Source: Solirubrobacterales bacterium (GTDB lineage Bacteria > Actinomycetota > Thermoleophilia > Solirubrobacterales > 70-9). From it: a stretch of DNA of 64,000 nucleotides. The position numbers were made by a program, and so were the translations under genes. The DNA is taken from positions 1-64,000 of the forward strand of contig JADJRQ010000004.1 in NCBI GenBank assembly GCA_016712175.1, in the 5' to 3' direction. Positions 34,572 through 43,599 of this stretch are shown here, in pieces (the first letter of the stretch is position 1; each line of letters opens with the position of its first letter). The notes below the pieces were generated by a model. The model was not told the DNA's origin, did not search any database, and was given only the letters and a program-made list of their open reading frames with translations.

Positions 34572-36362
34572 TTACTCGTTCATCTCGTAGCCACCGGCGA
34601 GGGCCCGGGTCTTCGCCCAGACCGCGTTGAACCGATCATGGTCAACGACCGGCTTGGTGATCGCTTCACGCGCCCACTCCTGCTGGGCCTCGGTCGCCGA
34701 AGTCTTGCCGTGGAGCTCCGCGGCGTAGGCCGAGAAGTCACGGATCAGAACGTCGAAGATCTGGTCGAGGGTGTCATGGGGCAGTCCGATGAAGGCCGCC
34801 TGTTCGCAGATCAACTGGCCGTAGGGGATCAGGGTGAAGATTTCGCCAAGGGTGAGCAGGTAGTCCAGGTCTTTCTGCTGCGCCTCGTCCGGGCCGGCGT
34901 CGACCAGGAACTGCTTGAACGACTCGGCCTTCTCGACGAACAGCGCCACATTGGGTACGTCCGAGAACTGCTCGAAAGCGTCCCGCCACGGGCTGAAGCG
35001 GATCTTGCCAAGGCCCCGCGCCGGACCCTGCCGGAACAGGAAGTCGTCGTCCCCGGGTTCAAGCGCACGCGGCGGCGCGTCGAGGTCGGAGTCCGCATTG
35101 AACAGGTACGAGCCCATGAACTTGAGCACCAGGGCCATGTTCACGTGGACCGTTCCTTCCAGCTTCGGCAGCGCGCGGATGTCCCGGGCGGCCATCTCGA
35201 ACCACATGTCCCGCTCGAATCCCTTGGCGGCGATCACGTCCCAGAGCAGGTCGACCACCCGTTCGCCTTCGGTCGTCACCTTCATCTTGGTCAGCGGGTT
35301 GAACAGCAGGTAGCGCCGGTCTTCGAGTGAGGCGTTCCGGAAATAGTCGATCGACCGGTTGGCAAACAACTTCATCGCGACCAGCCGGGCGAAAGCATCG
35401 GTGAAGGCCTGGCTGACGTGCGGGAAGTCAGTGACCTTCATCCCGTAGAGGACCCGGGAGTCGGCGTGGGTGATCGCCTCCCAGAAGGCGTGCTCGCAGA
35501 TTCCGATCGAAGCGAAGCCGAGATTGAACTTGCCGATGTTGACCGTATTCAGAGCGGCGTCGAACGCGCCCGGTCCGGTGTGAAGGACATCCGCGGATTC
35601 GACCGGATACGCGTTCAGATTGAACTGCGAGACGTAACTCTGTGAATTGACGACGTTGCGCACGAGTTCGTAGTTCGCGTGCTGCGAATTCGCGGCGAAA
35701 AAGACGTACCCATCGGCGCCGTCGATGCCGTCGACCCGGCCGAAAACGGAAACCATCGCCGCTTCGTTCCCGTTGCCGATGTAGTACTTGCCTCCGGTCG
35801 CAGTGTAGGTCTCCCCCGCACCATCGTCACCGGCCGGACGGAGCACCATGTCTGTCGAATAGATGTCGGCCCCGTGTTCACGCTCGGAGAGGCCGAAAGC
35901 GAAGATTTCTCCTTTGGCGAGTTCATCCGCCGCTTTCTTGCGCGCGCCTGCATTCTCCGACTGGAAGATCGGGCCGAGCCCGAGGATCGAGACCTGCCAC
36001 GTGTACCAATAAGGCAGCCCGTAGAACGCGGACAGCTCGTTGAAGGCGCAGATCCGCTGCGTGTCCCAGCGCTTCTCGGGGTCACCCTCCCCATCGCGGG
36101 CCGGGGTGAGGAAGCTCGAGAAGATGCCGAGACCGGCCTGCATCTCGAGGAAGTCCGAGTACCAGGTCTGCTCGCGGTCGTGATCCTTCAGAGTCTTCTT
36201 GCCGCGCTTTTCGAACCAGTCGATCATGCCCTTGAGCCGGGCCTGGTCGGCAGGCTCGAGATGCTCCGCCGAATAGGCCGACGGATTGAGGATCAGGCCG
36301 TCGCCGGGGGTTCCCGGGGCGATGGGCTTGACAGCGGCTTCGGGACTCGCGGAGGGCTCCAT
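34572..36362 (-). CDS. Acyl-CoA dehydrogenase/oxidase family flavoprotein
   Basis: FAD enzyme acting on acyl-CoA thioesters, in fatty-acid or related degradation. About 596 residues from ATG 36362 (MEPSASPEAA). Family features: FAFGLSEREHGADIYSTDM (flavin-binding LTE-like segment), TATGGKYYIGNG, FGRVDGIDG, FNLGFASIGICEHAF and a long C-terminal helical domain. The length and the missing canonical C-terminal catalytic signature resemble the larger acyl-CoA oxidase-like group more than short-chain dehydrogenases. The gene starts 26 bases after the ABC permease stop on the same strand, so it may be cotranscribed. Confidence 0.78.
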   Translation of the reverse strand: MEPSASPEAAVKPIAPGTPGDGLILNPSAYSAEHLEPADQARLKGMIDWFEKRGKKTLKDHDREQTWYSDFLEMQAGLGIFSSFLTPARDGEGDPEKRWDTQRICAFNELSAFYGLPYWYTWQVSILGLGPIFQSENAGARKKAADELAKGEIFAFGLSEREHGADIYSTDMVLRPAGDDGAGETYTATGGKYYIGNGNEAAMVSVFGRVDGIDGADGYVFFAANSQHANYELVRNVVNSQSYVSQFNLNAYPVESADVLHTGPGAFDAALNTVNIGKFNLGFASIGICEHAFWEAITHADSRVLYGMKVTDFPHVSQAFTDAFARLVAMKLFANRSIDYFRNASLEDRRYLLFNPLTKMKVTTEGERVVDLLWDVIAAKGFERDMWFEMAARDIRALPKLEGTVHVNMALVLKFMGSYLFNADSDLDAPPRALEPGDDDFLFRQGPARGLGKIRFSPWRDAFEQFSDVPNVALFVEKAESFKQFLVDAGPDEAQQKDLDYLLTLGEIFTLIPYGQLICEQAAFIGLPHDTLDQIFDVLIRDFSAYAAELHGKTSATEAQQEWAREAITKPVVDHDRFNAVWAKTRALAGGYEMNE

Positions 36363-36388
36363 CGTCGGAGCATATTCCGTGGCGGTGG

Positions 36389-37159
36389 CTATTTCCCGCC
36401 GGCGGCGCTCCGGTACACGGCGACGGCTAGCGGCGCGAAAATCGCCATGATCACGAAGGTCCAGACGAAGGCGCCCCAGATGCTGTTGCCGGCCGGGGCT
36501 CCTAGCCAGAGTGCCCTCATCGCGTCGACTACGACCGTGAACGGATTCGCCTCGGCAAACCACTGCAGGGCCGAGGGCATCGAATCCACGGGGACGAAGG
36601 CCGAAGAGATGAAGGTCAGCGGGAAGACGGCGATGAAGCCGACCGAGTTCGCCGATTCGGGCGAGGAGACCAGCAGACCCAGCCAGGCGAAAACCCAGGA
36701 GAAGGCGTAACCGAAGAGGAGCAGCAGGACGACGCCGCCAGCGATTTCCAACAAGCCGGCATCGAACCTGAATCCGATTGTGAGGCCCGTGACCAAGAGG
36801 ATCGTCATCGAAAGCGCGTTGGTCGCGACGTCGGCAAGGGTCCGGCCGGCGAGCACTGCGGGCCGCGACATCGGCAGCGAGCGGAAGCGGTCGATCAGGC
36901 CTTTGCTCAGGTCCTCATTCAGTCCGACCGCAGTCACGAAGCCACCGAAGGCGATGTTCTGGACGATGATTCCGGGCAGGAGGAAGTCGACGTAGTTGCT
37001 GTAACCCGGGGTGACGATCGCCCCGCCGAATACGTAGACGAAAAGCAGCAGGAACATGATCGGCTGGACCGTGAATGCGAGCAGCAGGTCGGGTGCCCGG
37101 GGCAGGCGGACCAGGTTGCGCTCGGCGATCACGAGGGTGTCTGAGACGAGCCTTTTCAC
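36389..37159 (-). CDS. ABC-2 type exporter permease, DrrB-like
   Basis: Six-helix permease of a DrrAB-type drug or lipid exporter. 256 residues with ABC-2 features: DLLLAFTVQPIMFLLLFVYVFGG, NYVDFLLPGIIVQ, the coupling-helix region GLIDRFRSLPMSR, and FVPVDSMPSALQWFAEANPF near the C-terminus. The start overlaps the ATPase gene by four bases (ATGA). Substrate unknown. Confidence 0.9.
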   Translation of the reverse strand: MKRLVSDTLVIAERNLVRLPRAPDLLLAFTVQPIMFLLLFVYVFGGAIVTPGYSNYVDFLLPGIIVQNIAFGGFVTAVGLNEDLSKGLIDRFRSLPMSRPAVLAGRTLADVATNALSMTILLVTGLTIGFRFDAGLLEIAGGVVLLLLFGYAFSWVFAWLGLLVSSPESANSVGFIAVFPLTFISSAFVPVDSMPSALQWFAEANPFTVVVDAMRALWLGAPAGNSIWGAFVWTFVIMAIFAPLAVAVYRSAAGGK

Positions 37160-38175
37160 TTTCCGTCCTCCTGCGTTTCGTCGTCTTCAGTTTCAAGGGC
37201 GTGGCCGGTCAGGCTGAGGAATACTTCGTCGAGGGTCGGCCGGCGAAGGCCGATGTCGTCGATGCCGATTCCCGCTTCATTCAGCTTCTGGACAGCTTCG
37301 ACGATCGCACCGCGGCGCTCCCGCACGGTGAGTTTCACCGACTCGCCTTCGACGAAAGGGTCTTCGTCCGACATCGAGCCAAGAATTTCGATCGCCCTCT
37401 GGTTGAAGCCGTCGTCGTCAAGCTTCACCTCCAGGCGCTCGCCACCGACCCGGTCCTTGAGTTCGTCGGAAGTCCCGTCGGCGACCACCTTGCCGTGGTC
37501 GATCACGGCGATGCGATCGGCCAGGCGGTCGGCTTCATCCAGGTACTGGGTCGTCAAGAGGACCGTGGTGCCTTCAGCGACCAGCTCTTCGATCGTCCCC
37601 CAGAGCGCGAGCCGGCTGCGCGGATCGAGGCCGGTAGTCGGCTCGTCGAGGAAGAGGATCGCAGGCTTGGCCACGAGGGCGTCTGCGAGGTCGAGCCGGC
37701 GACGCATGCCGCCGGAGTAAGTGTTGGCCGGGCGATTCGCGGCTTCATCGAGCTCGAACCGGTCGAGCAGTTCGTCGGCGCGGGCCTGGGCTTCCCTACG
37801 TTTCATCCCATAGAGCCGGCCGACCATGGTCAGGTTCTCGCGGCCGGTCAGGTTCTCGTCGACCGCGGCGTATTGGCCGGCCAGTCCGATTTGTTCCCGC
37901 AGGGCGGCCGCGTCATCCACAACATCGAGGCCGGCAACCTTGACTGAACCGGAGTCAGGCTTCAGCAGGGTGGTCAGGACGCGGACGGCCGTCGTCTTAC
38001 CGGCTCCGTTCGGTCCGAGCAGCCCGAGTACGGACCCGGTCTTCACGTCGAGGTCAACTCCATCAAGGGCCTTGACACCCCCAAAATGCTTGACCAGGCC
38101 CTCGACCACGATCGCCGACTGGTCCGAGGCCGCGTAGCGCCGGATTGATTCGTTCTGTTTCGTGGGCTGGCTCAA
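37156..38175 (-). CDS. ABC exporter ATP-binding protein, DrrA-like
   Basis: 339-residue ATPase: Walker A LLGPNGAGKTTAVR, Q-loop GLAGQYAAVDENLTGRENL, signature YSGGMRRRLDLADAL, Walker B ILFLDEPTTGLDPRSR, switch His TTQYLDEADRL. The C-terminal 90 residues (DDDGFNQRAIEILGS, RRPTLDEVFLSLTGHALE) are the DrrA-type extension. First gene of the exporter pair; a 142-base divergent gap separates it from the terpenoid synthase gene, which makes a lipid cargo conceivable but unproven. Confidence 0.92.
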   Translation of the reverse strand: MSQPTKQNESIRRYAASDQSAIVVEGLVKHFGGVKALDGVDLDVKTGSVLGLLGPNGAGKTTAVRVLTTLLKPDSGSVKVAGLDVVDDAAALREQIGLAGQYAAVDENLTGRENLTMVGRLYGMKRREAQARADELLDRFELDEAANRPANTYSGGMRRRLDLADALVAKPAILFLDEPTTGLDPRSRLALWGTIEELVAEGTTVLLTTQYLDEADRLADRIAVIDHGKVVADGTSDELKDRVGGERLEVKLDDDGFNQRAIEILGSMSDEDPFVEGESVKLTVRERRGAIVEAVQKLNEAGIGIDDIGLRRPTLDEVFLSLTGHALETEDDETQEDGK

Positions 38176-38317
38176 GAGGAGACTCCGTAGTAGATCGTCT
38201 GAGGGTGGTATTTCTGACAGCTATGACTCTGCCGTTGGCAGAAACTAATCGACTCCTGCCCGATTCGGCGAGGACGCGACATTTTGCGCAAGTTTTGACC
38301 GCTGCTAACTTGAAGTG

Positions 38318-39400
38318 ATGCTAGTGGCGACCAGATTGCTCGGCCCTGCCCTCCTGGTGCGCGGGCTGACGGCCGATCGTAATCGTCCGGATCTCGATTC
38401 GCTGGCGCGCGAAACGGACCCGGAACGCTTCGTATGGCGGGTCCTCCCCCATGCCGCCAGGAGCTTCGCCGCAAGCATCGTGGTGCTGCCCCGGGAGAAG
38501 GCGCTTGCAGCTGCCGTCGCCTATCTCTACTGCCGCATGCTCGACTCCTACGAAGATCTGATCGACGGCCCCGGTGAATGCGAGGCCGGCATCGAGAAGT
38601 TTGCGGCCCGGTTCAATGGCAGCCCATTGACCGTGCCGGAACCGATTCCGGCCACGGCGGCCCGTGACGACCGCGACCGCGTCTACCTGCTGCTGATCGA
38701 ACGCTGCAACCTCGTCGACTCGGTCTACGCGACCTTGCCTGATCTGGTCCAGGATCAAATCGCCGAGCTGGTCCGTTCGATGGCCGAAGGCATGGTCTGG
38801 TCGACCAGGACCTTCTCTGACCAGGGTGGGGTACTCGAGGACCAGGAACAACTTGCCCGGTACTGCCGGAACGTGATCGGCCACCCTGCCCTGTTCACCC
38901 TCAGTCAGGTTGCCGACGCTGAACTGACCAACGGCGCCCGCGAGGACGCTCTGCTGGTCAGCGAAATGATCCAATTGGCCAACGTCAGCCGCGACATCGA
39001 ACGGGACCTCGAACGCGGCATCTCCTATCACCCGGCGCTGAGGCCCTGGCTCGGACAGCCGATGGGAGCCGACGCCCGCGTGGCAGTCAGCCGGGTTCGG
39101 GAGATCTACATGTCGATGGCCCTCAGCCGGGCCTCGGCCTACCGGCGCCTGTTCGAAGGATTGAATCTCGGAGGGACCGCCGCCGTGAGGACCGCTGCCG
39201 TCCTGATGCTCTCCTTCACCGACCTCCACTACCGCGGATGTGCGACGAGGACCGGACACACCGCGTGGCCCGGACCGGCCAGTCGCCTTCAGGTAGTTGC
39301 CAGAACCCTGCCTTCGGTTGTGTCACGAGGCTGGGCCGGCAACACGATCCGGCAGATCGAGAACGACTTCCTCCACGCCCGGCTCGGGCTTAATGCTTAA
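38318..39400 (+). CDS. Squalene/phytoene synthase family protein
   Basis: Head-to-head prenyl transferase family (trans-isoprenyl diphosphate synthase fold). Two Asp-rich motifs are present: YCRMLDSYEDLID (first) and LANVSRDIERDLERG (second), plus a C-terminal helix. 360 residues. ATG 38318 follows GAAG closely; a GTG immediately before it is the alternative. Could make squalene, phytoene or a related C30/C40 product; no desaturase or cyclase is in the window to decide. Its stop codon overlaps that of the convergent glutathione peroxidase (TTAA). Confidence 0.85.
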   Translation: MLVATRLLGPALLVRGLTADRNRPDLDSLARETDPERFVWRVLPHAARSFAASIVVLPREKALAAAVAYLYCRMLDSYEDLIDGPGECEAGIEKFAARFNGSPLTVPEPIPATAARDDRDRVYLLLIERCNLVDSVYATLPDLVQDQIAELVRSMAEGMVWSTRTFSDQGGVLEDQEQLARYCRNVIGHPALFTLSQVADAELTNGAREDALLVSEMIQLANVSRDIERDLERGISYHPALRPWLGQPMGADARVAVSRVREIYMSMALSRASAYRRLFEGLNLGGTAAVRTAAVLMLSFTDLHYRGCATRTGHTAWPGPASRLQVVARTLPSVVSRGWAGNTIRQIENDFLHARLGLNA

Positions 39401-39882
39401 CCCAGCGCTGAGTCGATCGCCGCGATGACCTCATCATCGGCGGGGTCGGTCGGTGCCGGGAACTTCCTGATAAACCTGCCTTCGCGGTCGATCAGGTACT
39501 TGGCGAAGTTCCATTCCGGCTGCTCGCTCTGGTCGGCCAGTTCGGCGAAGAGCGGGTTGGCCTCGTCACCGACCACCGAGGTCTTGGCGAACATCGGAAA
39601 CTCGACTCCGTAGTTCTTCTGGCAGAACTCGGCAATCTCCTCGCCCGTCCCCGGCTCCTGTTCCATGAAGTCGTTGGCCGGAAATCCGAGCACGGTAAAG
39701 CCCCGGTCGTGGTTCTCCGAATAGATCTTCTGCAGGCCCTCGAACTGCGGCGTCAACCCACACTTGCTGGCTGTGTTGACCACCAGGGTCACGCCGCCGA
39801 GGTATTCGCCGAGATCCTTTTCGGTTCCGTCGAGCAATTCCATGCTGCCGGCAAGGACGACCGGTGAGTCCTGATTTTCCAT
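39397..39882 (-). CDS. Glutathione peroxidase family protein (Cys type)
   Basis: Thiol peroxidase reducing hydroperoxides; bacterial members often use thioredoxin or mycothiol-linked donors. 161 residues with NTASKCGLTPQFEGL (peroxidatic Cys41), LGFPANDFMEQEPG and the WNFAKYLIDREG block supplying Trp/Asn of the catalytic tetrad. No selenocysteine. Single gene, ends on top of the prenyl synthase stop. Confidence 0.92.
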   Translation of the reverse strand: MENQDSPVVLAGSMELLDGTEKDLGEYLGGVTLVVNTASKCGLTPQFEGLQKIYSENHDRGFTVLGFPANDFMEQEPGTGEEIAEFCQKNYGVEFPMFAKTSVVGDEANPLFAELADQSEQPEWNFAKYLIDREGRFIRKFPAPTDPADDEVIAAIDSALG

Positions 39883-39937
39883 GTCGAGATCCTATACTCG
39901 CGCAGGGAGAAATCTTGCCAACCGAAGGGGAATCAAA

Positions 39938-40288
39938 ATGAAGCTGGTGATTGGCGTCGTCCGCCCGGAAAAGGCGAACGATGTACTGGAAGCGCTTTTT
40001 CGCGCCAATATCCGGGGCGTTTCCATGACCAAGGTCCAGGGCCACGGCGGTGAGATGCAGCGGGTCGAGACCTACCGCGGAACAACCGTCCAGATGGGCC
40101 TGTCGGAGAAGATCCGCTTCGAGATCGCCGTCTCCGACCAGTATGTGGACGACACGGTCAATGCGGTCAGCGAAGGCGGCCGAACCGGCGATGTCGGTGA
40201 CGGCAAGATCTTCGTCCTTCCCCTCGACTCGGTGGTCCGGGTTCGCACCGGTGAGACCGATGATGCCGCAGTGACGCCGGTCGTTTGA
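39938..40288 (+). CDS. glnK: PII nitrogen regulator (GlnK/GlnB family) with atypical T-loop
   Basis: Trimeric sensor of ATP/ADP and 2-oxoglutarate that usually plugs AmtB. 116 residues; family sites: MKLVIGVVRPEKANDVLEAL, B-loop TGDVGDGKIFVLPL, C-loop VRVRTGETDDAAV. The T-loop reads YRGTTVQMGLSEK: residue 51, normally Tyr that is uridylylated or adenylylated, is Val, and the usual EYxxDFLPK is absent. So covalent control is unlikely and partner binding may differ. GAAGGGG precedes the ATG; the stop overlaps the amt start (TGATG), confirming the glnK-amtB operon. Confidence 0.92.
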   Translation: MKLVIGVVRPEKANDVLEALFRANIRGVSMTKVQGHGGEMQRVETYRGTTVQMGLSEKIRFEIAVSDQYVDDTVNAVSEGGRTGDVGDGKIFVLPLDSVVRVRTGETDDAAVTPVV

Positions 40289-41622
40289 TGGCTCCCGGAG
40301 TCGACGCTGCAGATACCGCCTGGATGATGATGTCCACGGCGCTGGTCATCCTGATGACGCCTGCCCTCGGACTGTTCTACGCGGGACTCGTGCGCTCGAA
40401 GAACACTCTGAACACATTCATGATGTGCGTCGCCGCGCTCGGAGTCGCGACGATCTCCTGGGCCGTGATCGGGTATTCGCTGGCTTTCGGCGGCGATGGG
40501 GGCGGCTTCATCGGCAACTTCGACCATGCCTTTCTGAGTGGAGTCGGCTTCGATCCTCGTGAAGGCACTGCCATCCCCCAACTTCTGTTCATGGCCTTCC
40601 AGGGCAGCTTCTGCATCCTCACCGTCGCCCTCGTTTCCGGCGCCGTGGTCGAACGGATCCGCTTTGGTCCCTACATGATTTTCGTCGCACTCTGGTCAAC
40701 GCTGGTCTATCCGGTGATGGCCCACTGGGTCTTCGGCGGTGGTTTCCTGGCCGAAGCCGGAACCCTCGACTTCGCCGGTGGTGTTTCAGTCGAGATGGCC
40801 TCCGGCTTTTCCGCACTAGCCGCAGCAATCCTGATCGGGACCCGCAAGGACTACGGCCGCCAGGCGCTATTGCCCCACAACTCGGTGCTCGTGCTGCTTG
40901 GTGCCGGCCTGCTTTGGTTCGGCTGGTTCGGATTCAACGGCGGCAGTGGCATCGGCGCAAACGACATCGGTGTGCTCGCTTTCACCAACACCCTTCTGGC
41001 CCCGGCCTGCACCCTGGTCGGATGGTTTGCCCTTGACCTGTTCCGCGGCGGCAAGGTCACCGCGGTCGGTGCGGCTACCGCGGTGGTCGTCGGCTGCGTC
41101 GCGATCACGCCGGCGGCCGGTTTCATCAGCCCGATGTGGGCGATGGCCCTCGGCCTGGCCGCTTCCGTTCCCAGCTACCTGATCATCGTCTGGCAGCCGC
41201 GGACCCGGGTGGACGAGACCCTTGATGTGCTCGGTGCTCACGGCATCGCCGGGATGTTCGGGATCCTGTTCATCGGTCTGTTCGCCCAGGCGGACTGGAA
41301 CGGGATCGCCGACGGACTCTTCTACGGCAACGCCGCGCAGCTCGGTCACCAGGCTCTCGCAGTGCTGGTATCGCCGATCTACGCATTCGCCGTGACCTAC
41401 GGATTACTCCGCTTCATCGCCCTGTTTGGCCCCCTTCGGGCGACCGAGCGCGAAGAGGCGGTCGGCATGGATGTCGAGCAACACGGCGAAGAGGCCTACG
41501 TGAGTGGTGAGGGCGCGATCCTGCTCAGGGTGGCCGGAAAGACCCCACATGAACTCGACTCGGAACTGGAATCGGGCAAACTGCCGGCGCTCGTTGGCCC
41601 GGCCGACGAAGACGTGGAGTAG
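40288..41622 (+). CDS. amtB: Ammonium transporter AmtB
   Basis: Eleven-helix ammonium channel: ADTAWMMMSTALVILMTPAL, GLVRSKNTLNTFMM, MAHWVFGGGFL, DFAGGVSVEMASGFSALAAA, GWFGFNGGSG and AHGIAGMFGILFIGLFAQ are Amt signature blocks with the pore His twin regions. 444 residues with a roughly 55-residue cytoplasmic tail (EEAVGMDVEQHGEEAY) that in other Amt proteins contacts PII. Coupled to the PII gene. Confidence 0.95.
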   Translation: MAPGVDAADTAWMMMSTALVILMTPALGLFYAGLVRSKNTLNTFMMCVAALGVATISWAVIGYSLAFGGDGGGFIGNFDHAFLSGVGFDPREGTAIPQLLFMAFQGSFCILTVALVSGAVVERIRFGPYMIFVALWSTLVYPVMAHWVFGGGFLAEAGTLDFAGGVSVEMASGFSALAAAILIGTRKDYGRQALLPHNSVLVLLGAGLLWFGWFGFNGGSGIGANDIGVLAFTNTLLAPACTLVGWFALDLFRGGKVTAVGAATAVVVGCVAITPAAGFISPMWAMALGLAASVPSYLIIVWQPRTRVDETLDVLGAHGIAGMFGILFIGLFAQADWNGIADGLFYGNAAQLGHQALAVLVSPIYAFAVTYGLLRFIALFGPLRATEREEAVGMDVEQHGEEAYVSGEGAILLRVAGKTPHELDSELESGKLPALVGPADEDVE

Positions 41623-41670
41623 CTCCGATCGACCTGCCTCCGGTCACCTACGACCCGTTCGAATTCGAAT

Positions 41671-41691
41671 AGCGGCGCCGCCTCCGCCGCT
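41671..41691. terminator. Possible bidirectional terminator
   Basis: AGCGGCG (41671-41677) and CGCCGCT (41685-41691) flank CCGCCTC, lying between the converging amtB and PH-like genes. Short stem and no long T tract. Confidence 0.4.
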
Positions 41692-41696
41692 CTGCT

Positions 41697-42185
41697 TCAG
41701 ATTTCGGCGGCCGCGTCGGTGTCGCCGAGGAAAGCCCGGAGCGCCTGGACCGTGCTCAGTTGTGACTCCCCACCGCTGAGCTTTCCTAGCAGTCCGTTGC
41801 CCTGCCCGTCCATCATCGAGAACTTGTACTTTTCCCCGCCAGTGGTCTTGATCTTCACCTGAATCGCGACCTGACTCACAAGAATGCCGCTCGGGTCCGT
41901 CCCGCCGGACCGGCCGATACTCGCTTTGTCGATCTCCGGCTGGGTGATCGAAACGGCATCGCCTTTGACATTTCGTCCGCGGCGGTCGAGCGGCTGGATG
42001 ATCAGCCGCCGGTCGGTCACCGCGAGGTTCACGACGCCCCCCGAGAACATGCTCTTCTGATGCGAGGCCGCGGTCACGCCGAGCAGGGTCTCTCCCGGCT
42101 CGAGCAGGTCCCGCATGCTCTGCTCGAGTTTGATTGCAGCTTCGGACCTTTCTTTCTTCGGTGTGCTGGCCGGCTTCAACTCCAT
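41697..42185 (-). CDS. Small PH-like-domain protein, function unknown
   Basis: 162 residues from ATG 42185 (MELKPASTPKKERSE). An N-terminal helix is followed by a beta-rich segment LLGVTAASHQKSMFSGG, VNLAVTDRRLIIQPLD, VAIQVKIKTTGGEKYKFSMM, the pattern of bacterial PH/YobA-type domains (the TDRRL strand is typical). No signal peptide or membrane helix. Divergent from the P450 gene with 24 bases between starts; a longer in-frame start would run into P450 coding sequence. Function unknown. Confidence 0.65.
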   Translation of the reverse strand: MELKPASTPKKERSEAAIKLEQSMRDLLEPGETLLGVTAASHQKSMFSGGVVNLAVTDRRLIIQPLDRRGRNVKGDAVSITQPEIDKASIGRSGGTDPSGILVSQVAIQVKIKTTGGEKYKFSMMDGQGNGLLGKLSGGESQLSTVQALRAFLGDTDAAAEI

Positions 42186-42209
42186 GAGTACAGCCTCTAG
42201 GCTGCAGCC

Positions 42210-43541
42210 GTGGAAGTCAAGGAGCCTCAAGTCGCCCAGCCCCGCCCGCCGACCGAACGTCCGCCGAAGGTGCGAAAGCCCCGCGCGGTCCAGGCCTGGA
42301 AGCTGGCCCATGCCCAGAACTCGATGTTCGACGAAGCGCGGGCCGAGCTCGGCGACGTCTTCGAGCTGAACCTCGGGCGGAACAAGTGGAACGTCCTTGC
42401 CCACCCCGATGCCATAAAGCAGGTCTTTACCTCACCGCCTACCGTCCTCCACGCCGGGAAAGGCAACGAAATCCTGGCCACCGCGCTGGGCGACCACTCG
42501 GTGCTGCTGCTCGACGAAGACGAGCACATGCGCCAGCGGAAGCTCCTCCTGCCGTCCTTCCATGGCGAGAAACTCGCAACCCAGACGAAGACGATCGAAC
42601 GCATCGCCGAGCTTCAGGTCGAGCGCATCCCACGGGGCGAGACCTTCTCGGTCCGCGAACACAGCCAGGAGATCGCACTCGAAGTGATCCTCGAGGTCGT
42701 CCTCGGAACAGCATCGACCGGTGAGCAGCACGACCGCCTCGGAGCGGCAACCAAGCACATGCTCGAATGGATCGCCTCCGGTATCCGGCTGGTCGCATCG
42801 CAGATGCTCGGCCCGCGCAGTGCCGCGATCAAGCGCATGTACAGGCCGGTGCTGAAGCCTCTCGATGCCGGCCTTTACGAACTGATTGCTGAACGCATGA
42901 CAGAACCAGGCCTTGAAGAACGCGATGACATCCTTTCCATGCTCCTGACAGCGCGGGACGAGGATGGCCGCCCGATGACCGACGTCGAAATCCGCGACGA
43001 GCTTGTCACCCTGATCGTGGCCGGTCACGAAACCACGGCGACCGCACTCGCCTGGACTTTCGAGCGGCTCACCCGCACTCCGGGCAGCGCCGCCCGGCTT
43101 CACGAAGAGTCGCTCACCGACGAGACCGAATACACCAAGGCCGTTGCCCAGGAGGGCCTCCGGCTGCGGCCGGTCCTCGACTTTGTCATACGGAAGGTGG
43201 TCGAACCGATCGAGATCGCGGGTTACCAATTCCAGCCTGGCGACATTGTCACCCCCTCCATCTACCTCGTCCACCGGCGCGAGGATGTTTATCCGCAAGC
43301 CCTCGAGTTCAAGCCCGAGCGCTGGTTCGATCAGAAACCGGGCACCTACACCTGGATCCCGTTCGGCGGTGGTGTCAGGCGCTGCATCGGGTTCTCTTTT
43401 GCGATGGCCGAAATGGAAACCGTGATGCGGGCAGTGGCCCGGGCCGGCGTCCTCGAATCAGTCGGACCCGACGAAAAGACAGTTCAGCGCTTCATCACCT
43501 CTTCGCCCGAACGCGGCGGCGAAGTCCGTTTCGCTGCCTGA
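42210..43541 (+). CDS. Cytochrome P450
   Basis: Heme monooxygenase. I-helix LIVAGHETTATAL, ExxR motif QEGLRLRP, PERW block FKPERWFDQ and heme loop PFGGGVRRCIGFSFA with Cys392. 443 residues, soluble. An N-terminal Pro-rich stretch (PRPPTERPPKV) precedes the fold. Start is a GTG at 42210. No ferredoxin partner is adjacent. Substrate unknown. Confidence 0.93.
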   Translation: MEVKEPQVAQPRPPTERPPKVRKPRAVQAWKLAHAQNSMFDEARAELGDVFELNLGRNKWNVLAHPDAIKQVFTSPPTVLHAGKGNEILATALGDHSVLLLDEDEHMRQRKLLLPSFHGEKLATQTKTIERIAELQVERIPRGETFSVREHSQEIALEVILEVVLGTASTGEQHDRLGAATKHMLEWIASGIRLVASQMLGPRSAAIKRMYRPVLKPLDAGLYELIAERMTEPGLEERDDILSMLLTARDEDGRPMTDVEIRDELVTLIVAGHETTATALAWTFERLTRTPGSAARLHEESLTDETEYTKAVAQEGLRLRPVLDFVIRKVVEPIEIAGYQFQPGDIVTPSIYLVHRREDVYPQALEFKPERWFDQKPGTYTWIPFGGGVRRCIGFSFAMAEMETVMRAVARAGVLESVGPDEKTVQRFITSSPERGGEVRFAA

Positions 43542-43599
43542 CTCGTACCCCGCGAAGAACCGCCGAACGAGCAAACCCGAATGAAGGGAAACGTTGCCA

